From: DASTPP01 sp035762175
GTDB lineage: Bacteria > Myxococcota_A > Polyangia > Polyangiales > Polyangiaceae
Assembly (NCBI GenBank): GCA_035762175.1
Contig: DASTPP010000075.1
Location: 1 to 23,201 of the forward strand
DNA length: 23,201 nt
Direction: 5' to 3'
In this document: in pieces, positions 13,399 through 20,883 of the stretch
Numbering within the stretch: the first letter of the stretch is position 1
How the letters are laid out: each line of letters starts with the position of its first letter
Position numbers and translations under genes: made by a program
Notes under the pieces: generated by a model
What the model was told of the DNA's origin: nothing
Databases searched by the model: none
The model's input: the letters and a program-made list of their open reading frames with translations, nothing else

Positions 13399-14909
13399 CC
13401 CGCCTCGCCGGGGGGCGAGCCGCGCCCGGGGCCGAGCGCGATGCGCCGGCGCCCGTAGTCGAAGACCAGATCGAACCGCTTGAGCAGGCCCCAGCCCACC
13501 ACGCCGAGCCGGTGCGGGGCGCCGGCGATGCCCTCGCGCTCGAGCGCGAGCGAGGCCGGCACGCGCTCGAGGCGGCGGCCGGCGACGCTCAGCCAGGCGA
13601 GCCGCGCGGCCGCGACGCGGCGCGAGCCGCTCAGGCCGCGGGCCGCGACGGGGCGCCCCGGCCGGCCCGCGAGGCCCCAGCGCTCGGCCCCGGCGGGGTA
13701 GAGGAGCGCGCCGAGCGAGCTGCCGCTGTCGAGCGCCAGGAGCGCCTCGCCCCCCTCGCTCGCGCAGGCGGCGAGCGGCCGGCGGCCTTCGAAGGCGAGC
13801 GGCTGCCAGGCGAGGCCCTCGGGCGGGGCGTCGCCGCGGCGCAGCGAGGCCCCGGGCGGCGACGCGCGGAGCGAGACGATCGCGCGCGCGAACAGGTCGT
13901 AGCCGCAGACGCCCGCGAGCCGGACGCCGAGCGCCCGGCCGAGCTCGGCGAGCTCGATCTCGACGAAGACCGGCCGCGCGATCGAGAGCGGCCCGAGGCG
14001 CAGCGACGACCCGACGCGGAAGCAGGCGCCCCCGCCGTCGGCCGCCGTCTGCACCCAGGTGCGCCCGCAGCGCTCGAGGCCCAGCGCGTCGGCCACCCGC
14101 CCCTCGACGCCCAGCATGCCCGCCCCCGTGTCGAGCAAGAAGGGCCCGACCTCGCGCCCCTCGAGCGCGGGGCGCACGATCGGCAGGCGCCCCCGCGGCG
14201 TGAGCGAGAGGGCGACGGACGCGCCCGCGGCGTCGTCGAACGAGGTGCCGTCGAGGTCCGGGGCCGGCGGCCCGTAGCCGCCGTCGGCGCCCCCGGGCCC
14301 GTCGCCGGCGGCGCCCGGCGAAGGCGGCCCGCCCGGGCGAGCCTCGACGGACGAGAAGGCCAGATCGTCTTGCAGCCACCCCTCTTTGGTGACGACGCGG
14401 CGGGCGAGCGGGCCCCAGGGCCCCGGCCCGTACTCGCCGAAGAGCCAGGCCCGCTCGTGCCCGGCCGCGTGATCGAGCCGCCTCGGCCGCCACGAGCCGG
14501 CCTCGAGCGAGAGCGAGAAGCGCGAGGCGCCGCCGCGCAGGCGGAGCGTCAGCCGCGCGCCGTCGCCGCCCCCTTCGGCGCCCAGCGCCTCGATCTCGGA
14601 CCCGGGCGCGAGCCAGCGGCCCGACCAGACCGCCGCGACGACGCGGAGCACCTCGAGATCTTCGAGCTCGCAGGGGCCGGGCCAGCCGCAGAAGTCGACC
14701 GACCAGCCCCGCCGCCCGTCGTAGCCCGACGCCCACCCGAGCCGCGCCTCGACCCGGCTCGAGAGCCGGCCGTCGGCGTGGAGGCGCTGCGCGACGCGCG
14801 CCGCCAGGCCCTGCACGCGGCCCTCGCCCCGCGCGAGCAGCTCGCCCCGCAGGCGCGCCGGGTCGAAGCCCAGCGCGCGCCGGGCCCGCTCGAGAACGCC
14901 CTCGGGCAT
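13395..14909 (-). CDS. Retropepsin-like aspartic protease with two D[TS]G motifs
   Basis: A 504-residue protein. The C-terminal half (about 230-495) looks like tandem retropepsin-like lobes: FLLDTGAGMLGVEG with Asp260, GVCGYDLFARAIVSL (333-347), a second LLALDSGSSLGALL with Asp394, and GWGLLKRFDLVFDYGRRRIAL (472-492), which matches the end of pepsin/retropepsin-like domains. The first about 220 residues (RGELLARGEGRVQGLAARVA..., WLFGEYGPGPWGPLARRVVTKEGWLQDD) are not recognised. No clear signal peptide follows the ATG at 14909, which overlaps the upstream GNAT stop by one base (TGATG), indicating coupling. The lack of an export signal is odd for a secreted protease, so a cytoplasmic role is possible. 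Confidence 0.8.
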   Translation of the reverse strand: MPEGVLERARRALGFDPARLRGELLARGEGRVQGLAARVAQRLHADGRLSSRVEARLGWASGYDGRRGWSVDFCGWPGPCELEDLEVLRVVAAVWSGRWLAPGSEIEALGAEGGGDGARLTLRLRGGASRFSLSLEAGSWRPRRLDHAAGHERAWLFGEYGPGPWGPLARRVVTKEGWLQDDLAFSSVEARPGGPPSPGAAGDGPGGADGGYGPPAPDLDGTSFDDAAGASVALSLTPRGRLPIVRPALEGREVGPFLLDTGAGMLGVEGRVADALGLERCGRTWVQTAADGGGACFRVGSSLRLGPLSIARPVFVEIELAELGRALGVRLAGVCGYDLFARAIVSLRASPPGASLRRGDAPPEGLAWQPLAFEGRRPLAACASEGGEALLALDSGSSLGALLYPAGAERWGLAGRPGRPVAARGLSGSRRVAAARLAWLSVAGRRLERVPASLALEREGIAGAPHRLGVVGWGLLKRFDLVFDYGRRRIALGPGRGSPPGEAG

Positions 14910-15442
14910 CAGCGCGAGGCCCAGCGCTCGCGCGTGAGCGCGAGCAGCCACTCGTCGCGCGGCGCGCCCCGCTTGACGGCGGCGCCGGGCAGCGTCTGCT
15001 CGAGCGCGAAGCCGTTCTTCTCGAAGGCGCGCCGGCTGGCGAGGTTGCCGACGAAGATGTAGGCCTCGATCCGATCGAGGGGCAGCTGCTCGAAGCCGTA
15101 GCGCACGACGAGGCCGATGGCCGCCGTGCCGTAGCCCCGCCCCTGCGCGCCCGCCCCGACCCAGAGCCCGACGTCGGCGCGGCCCGAGGGCCCCTTCGGG
15201 CGCAGCGCGATCGAGCCGACGGCGCGGCCCGCGTCGCCGACGACGATGGTAAAGACGTGGCCGAGCCCCCCGAGCGTCTCGCGCTCTTGCCAGGCGAGGT
15301 TCTCGCGGTACTCGTCGAGCGAGGCGGGCCCGTCCCAGACCAGGGTGTCGGGCACCGCGGTGCCCGCGATCTGGGGGTAGAGCGCGTCGGCGTCGCACGC
15401 GTGCACCGGCCGGATCTCGACGAGGGCGGGGGGCGGGGCCAT
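14909..15442 (-). CDS. GNAT family N-acetyltransferase
   Basis: A 177-residue acetyltransferase of the RimJ/RimL-like branch. Strand and acetyl-CoA-loop features are visible: RAVGSIALRPKGPSGRADVG, then LWVGAGAQGRGYGTAAIGLV, with the pyrophosphate-binding loop QGRGYGT (about 99-105), then LDRIEAYIFVGNLASRRAFE and NGFALEQTLPGAAVKRGAPRDEWLLAL, a typical closing pattern. These enzymes move acetyl from acetyl-CoA to an amine; the substrate cannot be deduced. The ATG at 15442 lies 13 bp after the stop of the AI-2E family gene, and its stop overlaps the protease start, so the three genes form an operon. No strong ribosome site precedes it, in line with coupling. Confidence 0.9.
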   Translation of the reverse strand: MAPPPALVEIRPVHACDADALYPQIAGTAVPDTLVWDGPASLDEYRENLAWQERETLGGLGHVFTIVVGDAGRAVGSIALRPKGPSGRADVGLWVGAGAQGRGYGTAAIGLVVRYGFEQLPLDRIEAYIFVGNLASRRAFEKNGFALEQTLPGAAVKRGAPRDEWLLALTRERWASR

Positions 15443-15455
15443 GAGGGCAGGGGGG

Positions 15456-16529
15456 TCAGGCCGCGGCCCGCGGCGCGTCGCCGGCCGCGGGCGGCCCGGC
15501 CGGGCCGAGGGCGGCGCGCCGGGCGGCGTCGGCCGCGCGCCACTCGTTGCGGACGCGCATCGCCACGTACAGCGAGGGGAAGGACAGGAAGAGCCCCGCG
15601 AAGCCGAAGACCTGCTCGAAGAGCAGCAGGCTGACGACGAGCAAGAGGCCCGGCAGCTTGACGTGCTCGGCCGCGAGGCGCGGGTTCAGGTAGTAGCTCT
15701 CGATCTTGTGCAAGACGAAGGTGACGCCCAGAAAGACGCCCACCGCCCAGGCGCCCCGGGCCTGGTAGGCGACCGCGCAGAGCACGGCGCCCGAGAGGAG
15801 GTTGCCGACGACCGGCAAGAGGCCCGAGACCAAGATGACCAGCCCGAGCAGGGGCACGTTCGGCAGGCGCAAGAGCCAGAGCACCGGCAGCGTCAGGGCC
15901 GCGTTGACGACGGCGACGACGGCCTGCATCCGGGCGGTGACGGCGACGGCGTCGGCCGCGTACCCGAGCCAGCGGGCGAGCGTGCCGCCGACGGACGAGG
16001 GGGCGAGCTCGTCGAAGAAGTGGTCGATCTCGTCGCGCTCGAAGAGGTAGATGAGCGCGAGCAGGAGGCCGATGATGAGGTAGACGGCCACGTGGGCCGT
16101 GGCGGTCGCGTAGTGCAGGGCCGACATCGCGTGCGCCTTGACGCTCTCGACCAGCCCCTCGCCCTCGGCGCCGGCGAGCTGGCGGAGGTGCCCGACGACC
16201 GGGTTGGCGACGAGGGCGTCCCAGTAGCCGGGCGCCTCCGCCCGCAGCGCCCGCACGCCCGCGACGACGCGCCGGACGCCGAGGTAGCCCTCGACGGCGA
16301 CGAGGGCGGCGAGCGCGCCGAGCACCGTCAGCAGCGAGGCCCGGGGCGAGAGCTTGGCCCGGCTCGCGAGCGCGCCGGCCGCCCAGCCGATGGCGCGCTC
16401 GAGCACCACGAAGCACACGAAGACCGGCGCGAGCCGCCGGAACGCGAAGAGCAGGCCCAGAAAGAGCGCGACGGCGATGAGGCGCCGCCAACGCAGGTCG
16501 GCCGGGAGGGGTAGCGTGTCAGATTCCAT
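15456..16529 (-). CDS. AI-2E family (PerM/TqsA-like) transporter
   Basis: A 357-residue polytopic membrane protein. It has an N-terminal hydrophobic block (RLIAVALFLGLLFAFRRLAPVFVCFVVLE), a second segment near 62-85, an extracytoplasmic helical region (about 85-140), then a C-terminal membrane cluster with VYLIIGLLLALIYLFERDEI, LPVLWLLRLPNVPLLGLVIL and the family signature region SGLLPVVGNLLSG (about 238-250), followed by HKIESYYLNPRLAAEHVKLPGL. These are typical of the AI-2E/UPF0118 family, whose members export signals or ions; the solute here is unknown. The ATG at 16529 is used, without a good Shine-Dalgarno site. It is the first gene of the operon with the acetyltransferase and protease. 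Confidence 0.9.
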   Translation of the reverse strand: MESDTLPLPADLRWRRLIAVALFLGLLFAFRRLAPVFVCFVVLERAIGWAAGALASRAKLSPRASLLTVLGALAALVAVEGYLGVRRVVAGVRALRAEAPGYWDALVANPVVGHLRQLAGAEGEGLVESVKAHAMSALHYATATAHVAVYLIIGLLLALIYLFERDEIDHFFDELAPSSVGGTLARWLGYAADAVAVTARMQAVVAVVNAALTLPVLWLLRLPNVPLLGLVILVSGLLPVVGNLLSGAVLCAVAYQARGAWAVGVFLGVTFVLHKIESYYLNPRLAAEHVKLPGLLLVVSLLLFEQVFGFAGLFLSFPSLYVAMRVRNEWRAADAARRAALGPAGPPAAGDAPRAAA

Positions 16530-16878
16530 CGCAGCGCTCGTGGCCGCGAGCCTAGAAAGCTAGCGCGACGGGGGGAAGCCTCAATCCCGCGCGCGCCGGG
16601 CGGCCTCCGACCCGCGGTCGGGGCCCCGTTCGCGTGGCCCGCTCGGCCGGGCCGCCGCCGAAACACGCGGCCGGCGGCGGTGTCAGGGCGACCTACCAAC
16701 GGCCTGGGCTCTCTCGGGCGAACGCGCGGCCTGGGCTCTCTCGGGCGAACGCCCGGCCTGGGCTCCCTCGGGCGAACCCCCCCCTAGATTCTGGGGCCGC
16801 CCGCGCCCGCCGCCCGGCACTCGGCCGCCCGCCCGGGTCGGGAGTTTAGCCCTCGGCGCTTTTCTGTCCCGCCCCGCG
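16530..16878. other. 349-bp intergenic region with tandem repeats
   Basis: No gene is supported. It separates the divergent AI-2E and GtrA genes and holds the 27-bp tandem repeat described separately. A CTAGAAAGCTAG near-palindrome (about 16552-16563) lies close to the AI-2E start and could be part of its promoter, but I cannot assign -10/-35 boxes with confidence. Confidence 0.5.
16701..16781. repeat. Three 27-bp tandem repeats
   Basis: Units start at 16701, 16728 and 16755, each GGCCTGGGCTCTCTCGGGCG followed by AACGCGC or a variant; the third unit has CCC for TCT and ends in a C-run. Any frame through them repeats every nine residues, but no protein is credible. The third unit shares the exact 16-mer CTGGGCTCCCTCGGGC (16758-16773) with the palindromic element of the urate operon (2221-2236), suggesting one dispersed repeat family. 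Confidence 0.85.
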
Positions 16879-17322
16879 GTGGCGCTCGCCACCGTTCGGA
16901 GTCACATTCCAGGTACCGTGTCATTTGCCACCCGGCTCGCGAACACGTGGGCGTTTCGCAGCGTCACCGTCAACGCCTTCGGCAGCGCGCTCGACTACGC
17001 GACCGTCCTGCTCTTGGTCGCCGTTCTGGGCCTGCCGACCCCCGTCGGCACGGTGACCGGCCTCGCCCTCGGCGGCGCGTGGAACTTCCTGCTCAACCGT
17101 AACGTCGTGTTCGCCGACCGCGCCAAGCGTCACTTCGCGCACGAGGCGCTGTGCTTCGCCGGGGCGCTCGCGGTGCTGAGCGCGGGGCACGCGGTGGCGG
17201 TGTGGTTTCTGCGCGAGCGGCTCGGCGTGCCCCTCGTGCTCGCCAAGATGGCGGCCGATTTCACGCTGCTCGGCACGACGCAGCCCTTCGTTCTGCGCTA
17301 CTTCGTGTTTCCGCGGGTCTGA
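16879..17322 (+). CDS. GtrA-like membrane protein
   Basis: A protein of 147 residues (134 from the alternative start) with the GtrA family pattern: four hydrophobic segments around SALDYATVLLLVAVLGLP, VGTVTGLALGGAWNFLLNR, ALCFAGALAVLSAGHAVAVW and LAKMAADFTLLGTTQPFVLR, and the signature NFLLNRNVVF (about 72-81). GtrA proteins are linked to moving polyprenyl-linked sugars across the membrane or to cell-wall polysaccharide synthesis. Start choice is unsure: GTG at 16879 and GTG at 16918 are both in frame and neither has a good Shine-Dalgarno site; the later one still includes the first membrane segment. It stands alone, divergent from the AI-2E operon and convergent with the amidohydrolase gene. 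Confidence 0.85.
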   Translation: MALATVRSHIPGTVSFATRLANTWAFRSVTVNAFGSALDYATVLLLVAVLGLPTPVGTVTGLALGGAWNFLLNRNVVFADRAKRHFAHEALCFAGALAVLSAGHAVAVWFLRERLGVPLVLAKMAADFTLLGTTQPFVLRYFVFPRV

Positions 17323-17446
17323 GCCCGACCCCGCGAGCGGCCAGAGCGCGGGCGCGCCGACGTTGTCAGACAAGTAAGCGCCCTCTGCGGCTCGAGGAGC
17401 CCGAGCCCGAGCTCGACTTCGAGTGCTGAGGGCCCGGCCGACTTTG

Positions 17447-19561
17447 CTACGGCGAAAAGCCCGCCAGGCGCCAGAGCTCGGCCGGGTCGTAGGCCTTGCC
17501 GCGGGCGACGACGAGCGAGACCTTGCGCACGTTGCTGACGTCGGCGAGGGGGTCGCCCGCGACGACGACGAGGTCGGCGCGCTTGCCCGGCTCGACCGTG
17601 CCGGCCTCGGCCTCGAGGCGCATCGCCCGGGCGGGCACGCTCGTGGCGGCCTGCAGGGCCTCCATCGGGGAGAAGCCCGCCTGCACGTAGAGCTCGAGCT
17701 CGCGGTGCACCGAGTGGCCGGGCACGGAAATGTCGGTGCCGGCGACGACGGGCACGCCGGCCTCGTGCATCGCGCGCAAGAGGGCGAGGTACTTGTCGAA
17801 GGCGGCGGCGCGCTCGTTGGCCTTCTCGGGGCGGGCGCCGCCGATGGTGCCGCGCAGCTCGCGGGGCAGCGTGGCGAGGCCGGGCTCGCGGCGGGCGTTC
17901 TCTTCGTCGGTGTGGTTGAGCAGATCGTAGAGCGCGAGCGTGTCGTCGAGCACCGCCTTCTTCGCGGCGAACGCGCGGATGACGTCGCGCATCGGCGGGG
18001 CAGAGAAGTCGGCCTCGAGCAGGCGCCGTCGCATCGCGTCGCTCGGCGGCCCCTGCAGCTCGGCCGGGGTGAAGAGCGCCCCGAAGAGGTGGGTGATGTG
18101 GCTGACGCCGTCGTAGCCGGCGTCGAGGGCCTGCACGGCGGTCATGCCGGAGGGGACGTGCCCGACCACGCGCAGGCCGCGGCGGTGGGCCTCGGCGGCG
18201 GTGGGCCGCACCAGCGCGGGCGGGAAGCTCGAGTAGAGCTTGACCTCGCGGCAGCCGGCGCGGCGCAGGCGGTCGAGCGTCGGGGCGATGTCATCTTTCG
18301 TCTTGATGAGGGTGGTGCCGATCGAGTTCGGGCCCTCGCCGTCGACGATGCCCGAGACGAGCACGCGCGGGCCGAGGCCCTTGCCGGCGTCGATGGCGTC
18401 GCGCACGCCGGTGACGAACTCGAGCACGTTGCCCATGTCGCGCACCGTGGTGACGCCCGCCGCGAGGTAGGCGGCGCCCTGCTCGACCTGCTGGACGTGC
18501 GCGTGCATGTCCCAGAGGCCCGGCAGGACGGTCTTGCCCGAGACGTCGATCGAGGTGGCCGCCCCGGGCACCTTGGTCGAGGCGCGGGGGCCGGCGGCGA
18601 CGATCGTGCCGCCCTGCACGACGACGACGGCGTCGCGGACGGGGGGCCGGCCGGTGCCGTCGACGAGATCGCCGCCGACGAGCGCCACGACCTCGCCCGC
18701 CGCGCGCTCGGCCGGCTTCGCGGCGGAGGCGAGCCAGGCGATGCCGTCGGCGCCGGCGCTCGCGGCGAGGGCCGGCACGAGCTCGGCGAACCCGTCGCGC
18801 GCCGCCTCGAAGTGGTCGAACTCGGCGTCGCGCGTCACCACCGCCGCGAGCCGCCCGGCCTCGTCGAGCCAGGCGTCTTCGCGCCCCCAGACCAGCCCCC
18901 GCACGCTCACGTGCTCGAGCGTCACGCGCTTGCCTCCCGCGTCGTACGCCTCGCGGCCGCGCGACTCGAGGGCGAGCGAGCCCTCGGGCAAGAGCGCCAT
19001 CGTGGCCGGCCGGCCGCTCGCGACCCAGCGGCGGAGCATCAGATCTTGCGCGAGCAAGGGCGCGTAGCCCGAGGCGACGGCGAAGGGGCCCGAGGGGCGG
19101 GCGCGGGCGGGCGCGAGGCCGAGGCGCTGCCGCAGGTAGGCGCCGTCGGGCTCGAGCGAGACGCGGTCGTCGAGATCGGAGCTGCGCGAAGTGCTGCCCC
19201 AGGCCTCGTAGAGCCGCGGGGCGCCGTCGGGCCCGAGGCGGAACGAGGCCGCGAGCGGGACCTGCGTGCCCCGGTCTTGGAAGCCGAACCAAGCCTTCGC
19301 CTCGCCCCCCCCGCCCTCGATTGGCAAGAAGGTGTCGCGCTCGACGCCCACCCGGCGCAGGAATTTGTACAGGTGAAAAACGGTGATCTCGGTCGGCGCC
19401 CGCTTGCCGGGCGCCGCGCCGCTTTCCGCGCTCGCCGCCGGCGCAGCGGCCTTCGCGGGCGTACCCCCCCGCGAGGGGGGCGAGGGCGGCCCTGGCGTCG
19501 GGCCGCAGGCGGAGGCGAGCGCGAGCGCGACCGCGGACGTGAAGCGGGCGAGGCGGGCCAT
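17447..19561 (-). CDS. Exported amidohydrolase with long N-terminal extension
   Basis: A 704-residue metal-dependent hydrolase of the imidazolonepropionase/prolidase-like amidohydrolase group. The catalytic barrel begins about residue 290 (GGDLVDGTGRPPVRDAVVVV) with HAH in LWDMHAHV (His353, His355), Lys441 in REVKLYSS, His468 in VVGHVPSG, His488/His491 in SHITHLF and Asp610 in VAGTDISVPG, and closes with EPGKRADLVVVAGDPL. The N-terminus has a signal-like segment ending LALASAC (Cys19), an imperfect lipobox, so it is probably periplasmic and perhaps lipid-anchored. Residues 55-285 form an extra beta-rich region I do not recognise. The ATG at 19561 gives the signal peptide and lies 9 nt from an extended -10 element. 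The substrate, peptide or cyclic amide, is not deducible. Confidence 0.88.
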   Translation of the reverse strand: MARLARFTSAVALALASACGPTPGPPSPPSRGGTPAKAAAPAASAESGAAPGKRAPTEITVFHLYKFLRRVGVERDTFLPIEGGGGEAKAWFGFQDRGTQVPLAASFRLGPDGAPRLYEAWGSTSRSSDLDDRVSLEPDGAYLRQRLGLAPARARPSGPFAVASGYAPLLAQDLMLRRWVASGRPATMALLPEGSLALESRGREAYDAGGKRVTLEHVSVRGLVWGREDAWLDEAGRLAAVVTRDAEFDHFEAARDGFAELVPALAASAGADGIAWLASAAKPAERAAGEVVALVGGDLVDGTGRPPVRDAVVVVQGGTIVAAGPRASTKVPGAATSIDVSGKTVLPGLWDMHAHVQQVEQGAAYLAAGVTTVRDMGNVLEFVTGVRDAIDAGKGLGPRVLVSGIVDGEGPNSIGTTLIKTKDDIAPTLDRLRRAGCREVKLYSSFPPALVRPTAAEAHRRGLRVVGHVPSGMTAVQALDAGYDGVSHITHLFGALFTPAELQGPPSDAMRRRLLEADFSAPPMRDVIRAFAAKKAVLDDTLALYDLLNHTDEENARREPGLATLPRELRGTIGGARPEKANERAAAFDKYLALLRAMHEAGVPVVAGTDISVPGHSVHRELELYVQAGFSPMEALQAATSVPARAMRLEAEAGTVEPGKRADLVVVAGDPLADVSNVRKVSLVVARGKAYDPAELWRLAGFSP

Positions 19562-19570
19562 CGGGCGGCG

Positions 19571-19579
19571 CTTATAGCA
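19571..19579 (-). promoter_or_regulatory. Extended -10 element for the amidohydrolase gene; near-leaderless
   Basis: TGCTATAAG on the minus strand fits the TGnTATAAT extended -10 pattern with one mismatch in the hexamer. Only 9 nt separate it from the ATG at 19561, so the transcript would begin about 2-3 nt before the start codon. No Shine-Dalgarno site is present and no -35 box is recognisable. Confidence 0.5.
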
Positions 19580-19715
19580 GACCGCGGCTGCGGGGCTTCG
19601 TTCGGTGAGCCGCCGCTCGAACGACGTCGGCCGCCTCGCCGGGCGCCCCGGCGGCCCGAGGAACGTGGCGGCCGCGTTCCGCGGCCCGCGAACCGAAGGA
19701 AGGCGAAGGCGGCGT

Positions 19716-20642
19716 TCAGCGGCCCGCGGACCGAAAGAAGGCGAAGGCCTCGTCGAGGTACACCTCGTGCGTGCCGTGCGGCACGGGGTGCGCCTCGACG
19801 CGCAGGGGCCAGCCGGCGCGGCGCAAGAGCGCGGCGAGCGCCCGGGCGGAGGCGGCCGCGGGATCGTGCGTGCCGTATCCGATGTAGAAGGGCGTCGGGG
19901 CGAGCGAGGCGAGCTCGGCCGTCGGGCGCGGCGCGCCGCCCGAGATGGCCGCGAAGCCGTCGGCGCGCAGCCCGCCGCGCAGGGCGAGCTCGCTCACGAA
20001 GTACGCGCCCGAGGACGAGCCGGCGACGTAGACGCGCGAAAAGGCGACGCCGGTGAACGCCTCGAAGCGCCGGCGCGTCTCGGCGATGGCCGCGATGAGC
20101 GCCGGGCCGCGCCGCCGGTACGACGCCTCGCCGGTCGGCCAGCCCCACCACTGCTCTTGCCCCTTCGGCCCCAGGCCCTGCTCGCCCCGCGGCATGATCG
20201 CGGCCACGCCCGCGCGGCGGGAGGCGTTGGTCACCACCGTCTCGAGGTTGGTCTTCTGCGCGCTCGGCCCCGAAGGCGGCACGATGCCGTGCAAGTAGAT
20301 GAGCAGCGCCTCGGGCGGTGCGTCGGGCAGGGCGTAACAGGTCGCCTCGTCGAGCGCGCTGACGCCTTCGATGCACCAGTCGGTGCGCACCCCCGGGGGC
20401 GGCGGCGGCCAGGGCCTCGCCGGGCCCGCCGCGGGGGGGGCCGCCCCGGCCGCCGGCGCGTCGGGGGGCGGCGCCTCGGCGGCCGTGCCGGGCGAGGGGG
20501 CCGTGTCGGGCGGCGAAGCGGCGGGCGCGCCAGGCGAAGAGGCCGCGGGCGCGTCGCGCGCGGTGCCCGCCCCGCTCGCGCAGGCCGCACCGGCGACGAT
20601 CGTCGCCAGCGCGAGGGCCCGGCCCCGGTCTACCGCCGTCAT
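19716..20642 (-). CDS. Exported alpha/beta hydrolase (PHB-depolymerase/feruloyl-esterase-like)
   Basis: A 308-residue protein from the ATG at 20642. Residues 1-25 look like an export signal (ALALATIVAGAACASG; Cys21 is a weak lipobox). A Pro/Ala-rich linker (about 30-85) precedes the hydrolase domain (about 88-305). The fold markers are LLIYLHGI with the oxyanion-type HG, the nucleophile Ser210 in VAGSSSGAYF, Asp260 in YGTHDPA, and His289 or His292 in PHGTHEVYLDEAF. This order and spacing fit esterase/depolymerase-like serine hydrolases acting outside the cytoplasm. Cys90 and Cys102 may form a disulfide. It is on the same strand as the amidohydrolase, 154 bp upstream of it, and separated from the P450 by 237 bp. 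Confidence 0.82.
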   Translation of the reverse strand: MTAVDRGRALALATIVAGAACASGAGTARDAPAASSPGAPAASPPDTAPSPGTAAEAPPPDAPAAGAAPPAAGPARPWPPPPPGVRTDWCIEGVSALDEATCYALPDAPPEALLIYLHGIVPPSGPSAQKTNLETVVTNASRRAGVAAIMPRGEQGLGPKGQEQWWGWPTGEASYRRRGPALIAAIAETRRRFEAFTGVAFSRVYVAGSSSGAYFVSELALRGGLRADGFAAISGGAPRPTAELASLAPTPFYIGYGTHDPAAASARALAALLRRAGWPLRVEAHPVPHGTHEVYLDEAFAFFRSAGR

Positions 20643-20848
20643 GGCGGCGGCGTAGCACAAAGGCCCCCGGGCTAGCGGTTCTTGAGGAGCCTGATCGCAA
20701 TCGCGATCGCGCCGCCCGCGCGCGGAAGGCGCTCGCCTCGCGGAAGACGCCGTCGGGCGGGCGCGCGCCGACCTTCATGCTGTCGGGGGCGTCTCGCCCC
20801 GCGCGCCGGCGCGGGCCGCGGCCGGACGCCGCGCGGGGGCACGACGCC

Positions 20849-20883
20849 CTAGGCTCGGTCCGCCTTCGCCCGACAGAGCCTAG
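20849..20883 (-). terminator. Hairpin at the end of the P450 gene
   Basis: CTAGGCTC (20849-20856) and GAGCCTAG (20876-20883) form a perfect 8-bp stem with a 19-nt loop that may pair further (TCGG with CCGA). The right arm overlaps the P450 stop codon. There is no T-run, so it may stabilise the 3' end rather than terminate alone. Confidence 0.45.

Noticed and set aside
12688..16491. 1267-residue open frame on the minus strand
   Set aside because: It runs out of frame through the AI-2E, GNAT and protease genes and is almost wholly Arg/Ala/Gly; a by-product of very high GC.
17423..20056. 877-residue open frame on the plus strand
   Set aside because: It is antisense to the amidohydrolase and esterase genes, which have clear catalytic motifs; no domain is visible in it.
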